Shown here in pieces: positions 47,376 through 55,212 of a stretch of 64,000 nt of DNA. This DNA is from Erythrobacter sp. (lineage in GTDB: Bacteria > Pseudomonadota > Alphaproteobacteria > Sphingomonadales > Sphingomonadaceae): contig JAILWQ010000001.1 in assembly GCA_025698865.1 (NCBI GenBank), positions 744,001 to 808,000 on the forward strand. The letters are read 5' to 3'. Under the pieces are notes generated by a model. That model was not told the origin of the DNA and made no database searches. It was given only the letters and a program-made list of their open reading frames with translations. Made by a program: the position numbers and the translations under genes. The stretch's first letter is position 1; every line of letters starts with the position of its first letter.

Positions 47376-48001
47376 CACCAACGCGCCGGCTTCTGGAACT
47401 GCCCGACCGCGTCCGTCAGTCCGTTGGGGAATTGGGCATTCGCGAGTGCGCCCGGGCGGATCGGCTTTATGAAATGCGCCAGCGGCCTCAGCGCCTGGCT
47501 TACATTCTTCTGAGGGTTCAGGAGGCCGATGGTCTTTTTGAATCTGTTGCGGACCTGTTCGATCGGCCCTTTCAGATCGCTATCGTTGCTGATGATGACC
47601 GCGCAATCAAAAAGATCATCGAAGGCATCGACGAGCAGCATGGTGGCCAGGTTGACGTCCGATCCCTTCTCTTCCGTCTTGATGACCCTGCGCGCAAGAT
47701 ACTTGCCAACCTGCCACGCGGCGGCATCCGGCATGTTTACCTCGTGCGTCAGGAAGTGGCCGAGATGGATGCTGATTTGCGGGACCGTCGCAAGGGCCCG
47801 AAAATAGGTCTGCTGGCGTGTCGCCTGATCCGGATCGTTGGGCCTCGAACTGACCTGAGCGGTAAAGTAGCGGGTCCGATCAATCCGGTTTCTCGGCAGC
47901 AAGTTGCAGCACAACGCATGGACGTTGAGCCATTTATTCGGTCGCCCCTTCAGGCATCCGTAATAGAGATTGAAGCCATCGATATAGACCCGTGTCCGCA
48001 T
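47375..48001 (-). CDS. NYN-domain (PIN-like) ribonuclease inside the type I operon
   Basis: A 208-residue protein from ATG 48001. NYN/DUF88 acidic motifs are all present: [10 protein letters not shown] (Asp8), [17 protein letters not shown] (Asp115, Asp125) and [16 protein letters not shown] (Asp140, Asp142). These residues bind metal in related single-strand RNases such as the PIN/NYN group. Its stop shares bases with the hsdR start, and it follows hsdS after about 207 bases without a gene. The coupling suggests a job connected to the restriction complex; RNA cleavage is predicted from the fold only. Confidence 0.88.
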   Translation of the reverse strand: MRTRVYIDGFNLYYGCLKGRPNKWLNVHALCCNLLPRNRIDRTRYFTAQVSSRPNDPDQATRQQTYFRALATVPQISIHLGHFLTHEVNMPDAAAWQVGKYLARRVIKTEEKGSDVNLATMLLVDAFDDLFDCAVIISNDSDLKGPIEQVRNRFKKTIGLLNPQKNVSQALRPLAHFIKPIRPGALANAQFPNGLTDAVGQFQKPARW

Positions 48002-48208
48002 GGTGACGGTATTAGGGGGCTGCGCCCTGACACGAAAGGATTTATCGGGATTCAAGGCGTGGGCGAAAATTCGGACCCCAGATAAAGCAGCGGCGACCCC
48101 GAAGGATCGCCGCGCACCTTGGCCCCGAAGCGCCAAGGGAGATATCTGCCGCCATATAATCGCCAATCGTTGCCGGTCAATGAATTTGCGATAATCGGAA
48201 GGCAGGTG

Positions 48209-49510
48209 TCACAGCGTCTCCTCCATCTTTCGTTCAGCTTCCGCGACGCGGATTTCGCCGGACATCAGCCTGGGGAGCAGCAGGTCGCGGGTGTGCGCAA
48301 GGGTTTGATTTTCCGCGCGGTTTGCCAGAACTTTCTGCATCAGGCTCATGACGATCTCGCCAAACGCCGCGAAGGCTTGCTCATGACCAATCAAGACCTC
48401 TAGCGATCGCAAGGCGGGTGGGCTTACTCTCTGGTGGCTCTTCGAGGTGCCGGTCACCATGCCTTCGAGGCGCTGCCGGAAAGTCTGGTTGCTGAATAGC
48501 GAATGGAGAAGCGCAGGAGAAATGTCGCCCTTCGCCGTGAAGGCAAGGAATTCTGTAGAGGCTATCTGGCGAACCGCACCCTTGTCTTGCGGCCACCACA
48601 CCCGAGATATCTCAGGATTCAGTTTGGACAACAGGATCGCACCTTCAGGCACAATCGTCTTGCTGCTCTTGATGGAATCCCCCATCTCCAGGGCTGGTTG
48701 TTGGCCGCTGTCGTAGGCTGGCAGGCTGAAATGCTCGAATACTTCGGACGCGGCATCCATCGGCTTCAACGATTTCGTATGGTGATTGGCGATCTCGTCA
48801 ACACGATAGGCTCGCCACCCTTTCGGCACGCCGTTGTCGTCGAGGCGGTTGGGGAAGAGGGACCAGAGGTCCGGCGCGAGATAGGGGCCTGCTCCTGCAT
48901 CCGGGCCGGCCATCTTGGCCTTCACCGGGCCGAAGTCGACGAACCAGTCGCGGAACAGCGCCTGCGCCTGCGCTTCCAGCGTTTCGTTCATCCGCCGATT
49001 CAGTTCGATCTTGTCGTCAATTGACGACACAAGTTCGACTATCCCATGTTGATCGCGAATTGGCGGTAATCGAAATTTGAACTGCCGGAGCGCCGATACG
49101 TAGAGATTTTTTTGCACGCTACCTTCAGCAAGTGTTTCCACCTGCGCGCGCCCAGCCCTCAGCGCATACATCGCAATCAATGGAAGCAGGCGCGCTCTAT
49201 CAGGTCGGACGTTTATAACAGCCCGATTGCCAGCAGCATCAATCCTGAGATACCCCACTCGCCCGATGGTCCCTGATTTACTTATCGCAAGAGTTTCAGC
49301 GGGGAAAAGAAAAGCAGATTTCCCTGCGCTCTTTAAACCCTCATGAGATAACGTTCGTGAGGTTTCGCTCACGTATCCATCGTTCAAGTCAACAGCTCTG
49401 AGCCAGTTGATCGGCCCATCGAAAAATGCCCGATTTCCCTGCGGCGGATTGACATAGCCCTCTTGGAACTCAGCGTAATCGCCCATCTCCACGATAGGCC
49501 AATCAAGCAT
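48209..49510 (-). CDS. hsdS: Type I restriction enzyme specificity subunit
   Basis: A 433-residue DNA-recognition subunit. Two target-recognition domains (about residues 1-160 and 215-380) are each followed by a helical spacer. The central repeat reads [42 protein letters not shown], and its C-terminal counterpart reads [36 protein letters not shown]. Start ATG 49510 overlaps the hsdM stop by eight bases. The target sequence cannot be deduced. Confidence 0.95.
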   Translation of the reverse strand: MLDWPIVEMGDYAEFQEGYVNPPQGNRAFFDGPINWLRAVDLNDGYVSETSRTLSHEGLKSAGKSAFLFPAETLAISKSGTIGRVGYLRIDAAGNRAVINVRPDRARLLPLIAMYALRAGRAQVETLAEGSVQKNLYVSALRQFKFRLPPIRDQHGIVELVSSIDDKIELNRRMNETLEAQAQALFRDWFVDFGPVKAKMAGPDAGAGPYLAPDLWSLFPNRLDDNGVPKGWRAYRVDEIANHHTKSLKPMDAASEVFEHFSLPAYDSGQQPALEMGDSIKSSKTIVPEGAILLSKLNPEISRVWWPQDKGAVRQIASTEFLAFTAKGDISPALLHSLFSNQTFRQRLEGMVTGTSKSHQRVSPPALRSLEVLIGHEQAFAAFGEIVMSLMQKVLANRAENQTLAHTRDLLLPRLMSGEIRVAEAERKMEETL

Positions 49511-51056
49511 CAGTTGCGACCTTCGACATATTAGTGCGGATCGATTCTGTCAGCCGCTCGCCCTCATCGAATTGCTCTTCAAGCGTCGCCTGTAAGGCCG
49601 CAAACCGGTCGGCAAACGGCACGCCGTCGTCCTCGACATCTTCCGCGCCGACATAGCGCCCCGGAGTTAGCACATAGCCGTGCTTCGCCACGTCCTGATG
49701 GCTCGCTGAATAGGCAAAGCCCGGCACGTCCTCGTAATCCTTGCCTTCGCGCCAAGCGTGGTAGGTATCGGTGATCCGCGCGATATCCTCGTCCGAGAAC
49801 TCGCGCCGCGTGCGGTCGACCATATGACCGAGCTTGCGCGCATCGATGAACAGGATTTCGCCGCACCGATCGCGCAGCTTGGCATCACCCACCAGTCCGT
49901 TCGACTTGTCCCTCGCCAGAAACCACAGGCACACCGGGATCTGCGTCGAATAGAACAGCTGGCCGGGCATGGCGATCATGCAGTCGATCACGTCGCCTTC
50001 GACCATCGCCTGCCGGATCTCGCCCTCGCCGCTCTGCGTGGAGGACATGGACCCGTTGGCCAGCACCACGCCGGCCGTGCCCGCCGGGGCCAGATGGTGC
50101 AGGATATGCTGCAACCAAGCGAAATTCGCATTGCCCGCGGGCGGAATACCGAATTTCCAGCGCGCATCCTCGCGCAGCCGGTTGCCGCCCCAGTCCGACA
50201 CGTTGAAGGGCGGGTTGGCAAGCACGTAATCGGCGCGCAGGTCCGGCAATTCGTCGCGGTGGAAGCTGCCGTCGCTGTTCCAGCGAACGTCGGCATCGAT
50301 CCCGCGCACCGCCAGGTTCATCATGCAGAGCCGCCAGGTGGTGTGGTTCGATTCCTGGCCATAGACGGCGATGTCACCGATGCGTCCGCCGTGGTTCTCG
50401 ACGAACTTTTCGGATTGCACAAACATGCCGCCCGATCCGCAGCACGGATCGTAGACGCGGCCATCATGCGGTTGCAGCATCTCGACCATGGTGCGCACGA
50501 CCGAACGCGGGGTGTAGAACTCGCCGCCGCGCTTGCCCTCGGCCCCGGCGAACTGGCCAAGGAAGTATTCATAGACGCGGCCGAGCACATCGCGGCTCTG
50601 CCCCTCGTCGGACTTGAAGCCGATGCCGGAGATAAGGTCGATCAATTCGCCCAGCATCACCGGGTTGAGCGCAGGGCGGGCGTAATCCTTCGGCAGCACT
50701 CCCTTCAGTGAAGGGTTCACCTTCTCGATCTCGAGCATCGCCTCGTCGATCAGCTTGCCGATGCCGTGCTGCTTGGCGCTGGCTTGCAGGTGGGCCCAGC
50801 GGGCGGGCTTCGGCACCCAGAAAACGTTGTCGGCGCGGTATTCGTCCTCGTCCTCGACGCCGTCCGGATATTCCTTTTCCAGTTCGGCGCGCTTGGCCAT
50901 GAAGCCATCGGAAATGTGTTTGAGGAAGATCAGGCCGAGAACGACGTGCTTGTAATCCGACGGCTCCATATTGGCGCGGATCTTGTCCGCTGCCTTGAAC
51001 AGCTCGGCCTCGAAACCGAGGTCACCCCCTTTGGAACTGTTTGTTTTCTTTGCCAT
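49503..51056 (-). CDS. hsdM: Type I restriction enzyme methylase subunit
   Basis: A 517-residue N6-adenine methyltransferase. An N-terminal helical domain ([35 protein letters not shown]) is followed by the catalytic domain with motif [14 protein letters not shown], the amino-methylase motif [11 protein letters not shown] (NPPF) and [18 protein letters not shown] upstream of it. It modifies adenine in the HsdS target and is needed for both protection and cleavage. It is the first gene of the Hsd transcript. The exonuclease genes lie upstream on the same strand. Confidence 0.97.
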   Translation of the reverse strand: MAKKTNSSKGGDLGFEAELFKAADKIRANMEPSDYKHVVLGLIFLKHISDGFMAKRAELEKEYPDGVEDEDEYRADNVFWVPKPARWAHLQASAKQHGIGKLIDEAMLEIEKVNPSLKGVLPKDYARPALNPVMLGELIDLISGIGFKSDEGQSRDVLGRVYEYFLGQFAGAEGKRGGEFYTPRSVVRTMVEMLQPHDGRVYDPCCGSGGMFVQSEKFVENHGGRIGDIAVYGQESNHTTWRLCMMNLAVRGIDADVRWNSDGSFHRDELPDLRADYVLANPPFNVSDWGGNRLREDARWKFGIPPAGNANFAWLQHILHHLAPAGTAGVVLANGSMSSTQSGEGEIRQAMVEGDVIDCMIAMPGQLFYSTQIPVCLWFLARDKSNGLVGDAKLRDRCGEILFIDARKLGHMVDRTRREFSDEDIARITDTYHAWREGKDYEDVPGFAYSASHQDVAKHGYVLTPGRYVGAEDVEDDGVPFADRFAALQATLEEQFDEGERLTESIRTNMSKVATDA

Positions 51057-51219
51057 CCTTACCCCTAAATCCGTCCGGCCAAGGGCAGCGATAGCAAGGT
51101 GGAGTGGGTGTCGCCATCGGGAACTTGGGGTTGCCCGCTGTCATGAGGTGCGGACCGCGTGCCGTATCTGTTTCTCGCATGGGTTTGTTGAGATGTAATC
51201 GCCTTTCAAAGTGAACGGG

Positions 51220-51245
51220 ACCCCGGCGTTGTCGCCGGGGTCCTG
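51220..51245 (-). terminator. Hairpin after the third exonuclease-like gene
   Basis: GGACCCCGGCG and a near-perfect complement CGCCGGGGTCC with a three-base loop lie just after the stop of the gene at 51250. The T run is poor. It separates the exonuclease-like trio from hsdM. Confidence 0.5.
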
Positions 51246-51249
51246 ACAC

Positions 51250-52077
51250 TCAGGCCGCGAGCGCTTGCGGATCGACTATTTTCGACAGCCAGGTGTTGTC
51301 CGGAAACCGCTCAGCAAGAGCATCGATGATCGCTGCATCGCCTGCGCCGGGAGAGCCGGACGCCGAGCCGGTCGCGAGGAAGTAGCGCCAGGCAACCTGC
51401 CCGATCGTGCAGATGTCCGCCGTCACCTGTGTCTCGACATGATCCCATACCTCGTGCCGCACCGCGAGCGAGATGTCCTTCGAGGGCAGCGGCTTCGATG
51501 CCACGCCGATCACCTCGCAGAACTCCGGCAGGTGAACGTAAGGAGCAAGGGAGCGCACTGCACTCGCCAGATCCAGTCGCGAACGTGCGAAGGGGGCCGG
51601 ATCGCGCAATTGCGGAGGCAGGATCATGCCTTGCTCGATTGCCGCGCGCTTGAGGCAGGAGAAGTCCTTGCTCTCCCCTCCCCAGCTCACCAACCTCGCA
51701 TCCGGGAACGTCGAGCACATGGCGAAGAAGGCATCCACGATGTCCGCTTCGGAGCAGTTCGTCATGGCCTCGATATTGCTGACGACGGGCCGGTCCATGT
51801 CGGACGAGACGGTGAGCATGCACCAGGCACCGGCGACGATCCGGTGAAAGGGCCAGCGCACGAAGCCCTGCGTGGGATCGCCCTCGGCGACCTGGTACCG
51901 CTTGAAGGCATCGGTGTCATAGAGGAATTCGAAATCGCAGACGATCACGCGCTGCCACGGGCTGCTGGCGGATCGATCGGCGAGGAAAAGCGCGGCTTCT
52001 TCGCCGAGGGTGTTGGCGTGATGGCGGAGATCCGCGCTCAGGTCGGCGGATTGAACGTGAGAAGATTCGTTGGTCAT
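51250..52077 (-). CDS. DEDD exonuclease-like protein, divergent
   Basis: A 275-residue protein from ATG 52077 (AAGGAAA upstream). The region around VIVCDFEFLYD supplies a DxE motif I, LVSWGGESKDFSCL corresponds to motif II with its Asp, and TQVTADICTIG provides an Asp like motif III. However, the Tyr or His expected four or five residues before that last Asp is missing, so activity is doubtful. It resembles the active exonuclease at 52801-53613 in layout and probably arose by duplication. The function is unknown. Confidence 0.7.
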   Translation of the reverse strand: MTNESSHVQSADLSADLRHHANTLGEEAALFLADRSASSPWQRVIVCDFEFLYDTDAFKRYQVAEGDPTQGFVRWPFHRIVAGAWCMLTVSSDMDRPVVSNIEAMTNCSEADIVDAFFAMCSTFPDARLVSWGGESKDFSCLKRAAIEQGMILPPQLRDPAPFARSRLDLASAVRSLAPYVHLPEFCEVIGVASKPLPSKDISLAVRHEVWDHVETQVTADICTIGQVAWRYFLATGSASGSPGAGDAAIIDALAERFPDNTWLSKIVDPQALAA

Positions 52078-52095
52078 GATAATTTCCTTGGGCAA

Positions 52096-52118
52096 CAAAA
52101 AGCCCGCAAGAAGCGGGC
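52096..52118 (-). terminator. Intrinsic terminator or attenuator before the 51250 gene
   Basis: GCCCGC (52102-52107) pairs with GCGGGC (52113-52118) around AAGAA and on the minus strand is followed by TTTTTG. It ends only about 20 bases before the start codon of the next gene, so it can terminate the middle gene's message or attenuate the one downstream. Confidence 0.65.
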
Positions 52119-52186
52119 GGGAAGATCTCGGTTAGGTGAAGCGGTCGCGCGTTAAGGCGGAGCGCGTGGGTGGCGGGACATCTCGA

Positions 52187-52744
52187 TCAATTCGAGACCA
52201 GTTCCGCACCGCGCCCGACCGCCTGGATCGCGAGGCGTCCGACCAGCTGCGTTTCGGCGATGATGGCGCTGTGCATGGAGAGCCGATCGCGGAACGCGCC
52301 GCAGTGCATTGCGACGACCAACTCGGCAGTCTCCATGTCGCCGCCCAGAGCATCCTCGATGCCGTCGGCATCGCGCAGGTGAACTTCGACCGACGGGATA
52401 GCGCTTCGACGAACAGCGTCCCGAATGACCCCGAGCAGGTCCACCACGTCCACCGGGCCTGGCATGTCCGCTTGCAGGGCCAGCCTTCTTGCCTGTTCAA
52501 CGAACTCGCGCATGGACCAGGTCACGAGCGGCTGCGTCTCGAGTTGCTCGGCGATCCACTTCAGCGCATCGGCATCCGGGTCGCAGTCGCCCCCGCCGAT
52601 CCAGCTGGAGCTGTAAGAGGTCCAGCGTCCATTCTCGAAGGTGAACCGGGTGGCGCCAGCAGCGAAGACGTGCAGGTCGCTGTCTTCGTTGCTCGCGTCG
52701 ATGGGACGCGTGCGCAGCGCGCACACGGTAAACGTATCTGTCAT
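52187..52744 (-). CDS. Degenerate DEDD-exonuclease-like protein
   Basis: A 185-residue protein from ATG 52744 (AAAGGAAAA upstream). No known family is claimed. By eye it aligns with the neighbouring exonuclease: LVTWSMREFVEQARRLALQ sits where the active enzyme has IVTWNGRGFDIPVLQLAAA, but the Asp is replaced by Val, and the first DxE motif is not evident. It may be a non-catalytic partner. The gene lies between two related genes and is bracketed by hairpins. Confidence 0.6.
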   Translation of the reverse strand: MTDTFTVCALRTRPIDASNEDSDLHVFAAGATRFTFENGRWTSYSSSWIGGGDCDPDADALKWIAEQLETQPLVTWSMREFVEQARRLALQADMPGPVDVVDLLGVIRDAVRRSAIPSVEVHLRDADGIEDALGGDMETAELVVAMHCGAFRDRLSMHSAIIAETQLVGRLAIQAVGRGAELVSN

Positions 52745-52766
52745 TTCAATTTTCCTTTCTTGCTCG

Positions 52767-52788
52767 ACCCCCGCAATCCTGCCGGGGT
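52767..52788 (-). terminator. Hairpin between exonuclease and middle gene
   Basis: ACCCCCG and CCGGGGT (one mismatch) face each other across about eight bases, directly after the stop of the active exonuclease gene. It is a weak terminator candidate and is followed 23 bases later by the ATG of the middle gene. Confidence 0.4.
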
Positions 52789-52800
52789 GAGAAGCTCTCT

Positions 52801-53613
52801 TCACATCTTGGACGGGACCATGGAGGCTCTGACAGCGCGCTGCTCTGCGCGCTCCACGATGCGATCGAAGTTCAGTGCTGCCTCGAGTTTATGGGCGCTG
52901 CGGAAGAGATCGAGGTCACGCAGGTGCTCGAGGTGCCCGAAGCGGCCTTGCCGGTCTGCTCCGAGCCAGCGGTCGAAGGCTGCCAGCGGGTACGCCAGTC
53001 TACCGGGATCGCCATAGCGCGAGGCCGAGTAGTGCAGCCATGCCAGCCAGGTGATGGCGACGTCTTCCTCGCAGTATCGGAACACCTGCTCCTCGCGTCC
53101 GTCGGCGATCATGGCCGCAACGCTGTCGCCGCTCCCCTGGGTCTTGGCACTGATGCCAAGCGCCTTGCATACGTTGGCCAGGCTCGGACGTCCCGCCCCT
53201 CCGAAACGGCCGTAGAGTTCGGCGAGGTCGGCATGGGTTATCGCCCAGCGTGGTGCTATCCACGCGGTGCGCAGGGCATTGTCCTCGAACAGCATCTGCC
53301 GCGCAGCGGCAAGCTGCAGGACGGGAATGTCGAAGCCGCGCCCGTTCCACGTGACGATGGTGGCGTTGGGATCGAGCAGTTCGAAAAGCCGGCGAAGGCC
53401 GTTCCGCTCGTTGGAGAAATCCACGGTCTCGATGTCGAACTCGTAATGATCTTTGACCTCCTTCTGGCTCAGCACACTGGCGCAAATCGGTTCGTGCAAG
53501 GGCCAAGGCGGGAATGAGCCGTCCTCGTTCTCGGGCGCCAAGGTCTCGATATCGAGCACTTGGACGTGTCCGGTCTGGTAGCATTCGGGAAAATCGTATC
53601 GTTGGTATTTCAT
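52801..53613 (-). CDS. Predicted DEDDy 3'-5' exonuclease (PolB-exo-like)
   Basis: A 270-residue nuclease from ATG 53613 (GGAGG eight bases upstream). Motif I is VLDIETL (Asp21, Glu23), motif II is VTWNGRGFDIPVL with its Asp, and motif III is YCEEDVAIT, a YX3D arrangement that marks DEDDy enzymes. The layout fits the predicted 3'-5' exonuclease family related to the proofreading domain of B-family polymerases. It degrades single-strand DNA or RNA ends by two-metal catalysis. It heads the minus-strand cluster that runs into the type I restriction operon. Confidence 0.86.
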   Translation of the reverse strand: MKYQRYDFPECYQTGHVQVLDIETLAPENEDGSFPPWPLHEPICASVLSQKEVKDHYEFDIETVDFSNERNGLRRLFELLDPNATIVTWNGRGFDIPVLQLAAARQMLFEDNALRTAWIAPRWAITHADLAELYGRFGGAGRPSLANVCKALGISAKTQGSGDSVAAMIADGREEQVFRYCEEDVAITWLAWLHYSASRYGDPGRLAYPLAAFDRWLGADRQGRFGHLEHLRDLDLFRSAHKLEAALNFDRIVERAEQRAVRASMVPSKM

Positions 53614-54013
53614 GGGTTCGGCCTCCGGCCCGAACCCGGCGAAGCACAAGCGAGCGTCCTGCTCCCTTTTCCATTCTTCCTCCCGGGTTCACCCGGTCTC
53701 TTCCCACCTTACGTTTTCTGCTTCCGTCGCTCCGGACAGGCTCGCGAAATCGCTGCCGTGCGAGACCGGCCGTTTTCTCTTTAGCTCGCGGGTCTCGATA
53801 GGCTTCAACCGCCACTTCACTCTTGCGCTTCGAACCGGAAGTGGGTGAACGGAATGTTTGATCTTCCGGTTGGCGCGCTGCGATGAGGTCCGCGATGCGG
53901 TCGCGTTCAATCCCACCGGCTAGCCCGCGGCCTTCCTACCGCCTTGGCTAGCTAATTATATAGGTGCCTAGATCTTTTGGGCGTAAGCTTAGGCTTCGGA
54001 AAGGGGTGTATAA
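53614..54013. other. Non-coding gap upstream of the exonuclease cluster
   Basis: About 400 bases with no gene I can support. The right third becomes AT-rich (GCTAATTATATAGG near 53950), and AGGGG sits just before the ATG at 54014. The left part should carry the promoter of the exonuclease cluster. No direct repeat matching the integrase end was seen. Confidence 0.4.
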
Positions 54014-54655
54014 ATGAAAATTGCAATAACCTCAGAACTTTTAGATGATAGCGCCAACGAATCATTCCAATTTGAGCGAATTGCATCATTCGCGAGAGGT
54101 CTAATTAGTAGAGGATATTCTGTAGAACTAGTTATTATTAATGAGAAGAAGTTAACTTTATGGGAAAGGCTTAAATCCAGATTTAAGGCGAACGCTTTTC
54201 TTGTTTGCTCATATGAGGGATTAAACTTTGTTCGGCTTAGATCTGGTAGTGCTGGGATTTCTGAATTTGTTCGGATTTATCAGCCAAAAATTGCAATATG
54301 CCTTGCGCCCAATTCGGTGTTTTCAGCGCGTAGCTTCGAGGAATCAGATGTTCCATCGATTCTATATTGTCAGACTGCGGAACTTCATGATTTAGGAGGG
54401 CTTCCTAATGGGGCGGCAAGTATAAACATAGCTTCGTCAGACGTCGTCGCTACTGAACTCAAAGATAAATTCGGAATTCTTTCTGAGGTAATCATACCTC
54501 ATGATGCCATATCGGAGCCCGATAAAGATTTATCAAAAGGCGCCTTCCCTTCAAACGAGGAAAATTTCTTCTCTCATTGGACTAATGTCATTGAGCGTGC
54601 TCAGCGTTATGAAACGACGGCTCAACGAAGATTTCTGAGAGCTATGCGCGCCTAA
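54014..54655 (+). CDS. AT-rich glycosyltransferase-like fragment
   Basis: A 213-residue ORF whose codons are far more AT-rich than anything nearby, a clear sign of recent transfer. The N-terminus KIAITSELLDDSANESFQFERIASFARGLISRGYSVELV is like the start of a GT4 (GT-B) enzyme, and VIIPHDAIS is like the end of a first Rossmann domain. The second domain with its sugar-nucleotide Glu motifs is absent; the tail jumps to FFSHWTNVIERAQRY, which looks like a normal C-terminal helix. Either it is an internally deleted gene or a stand-alone domain. It has a plausible ribosome site (AGGGG). Confidence 0.55.
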   Translation: MKIAITSELLDDSANESFQFERIASFARGLISRGYSVELVIINEKKLTLWERLKSRFKANAFLVCSYEGLNFVRLRSGSAGISEFVRIYQPKIAICLAPNSVFSARSFEESDVPSILYCQTAELHDLGGLPNGAASINIASSDVVATELKDKFGILSEVIIPHDAISEPDKDLSKGAFPSNEENFFSHWTNVIERAQRYETTAQRRFLRAMRA

Positions 54656-55212
54656 TTTGGGTAAATCCGTTGCTCAGCCTACCGTTTTTCTGCTCAAGCG
54701 CGTCACAGTTTGACTTCCATTTGGAGAACATGGCGGATACGATCGGATGACGGCAGTATACCTCTATCCTCGCCATCTCAGCTCTTGTTCTGTTAGAACC
54801 GCGATGTTCCACTCTTCGCTGAACCTGCTGCGTTAATCTCCGCTCGACCCTCTTGCATCGCGTGACGTAACCCCCAGTTTGGAATAGAGCCGGGCGGTTG
54901 TCTTGCGCATGAGCGCGGTTGTAGCAATGGGCTGCGTAAGCAACACTGCCTTCTCAACTATACCGCCCTCACCTCGTCGCGTACGCGACGTACATGAATC
55001 TCACACTCGGTGAGGCCGGAGGGCAGTTCCACATCGGTTCCGATGAACACCTGGGACAGGTGCGCCACCTCGTCCAGCGCACAGCGCCATGCAAGGCCCT
55101 CCTCATCAAGCCCCGGAACAATGACCGTTCAACTGATTGCTATGCGATCGATTGCCGATAGTCTAAATGGCAACGCGGGTATGGTCGCCACGCAGTGCAA
55201 TGAGCAAGGACG
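54656..55212. other. Decayed accessory DNA without an intact gene
   Basis: About 557 bases with no complete gene. On the minus strand 54958-55128 is open and reads like coding sequence (VIVPGLDEEGLAW, HLSQVFIGTDVELPSGL) but lacks a good start, so it looks like a gene remnant. The exact 16-base palindrome CGTCGCGTACGCGACG lies at 54975-54990. The AT content is intermediate. It is probably scar DNA at the edge of an island. Confidence 0.45.

Noticed and set aside
44961-47513. A plus-strand open frame of 850 codons opposite hsdR.
   Set aside because: hsdR motifs are unmistakable on the other strand; the plus-strand text has no domain and a biased composition.
53689-53916. A minus-strand 75-residue frame upstream of the exonuclease cluster.
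   Set aside because: It has no ribosome site or recognisable motif; it lies in probable promoter DNA.
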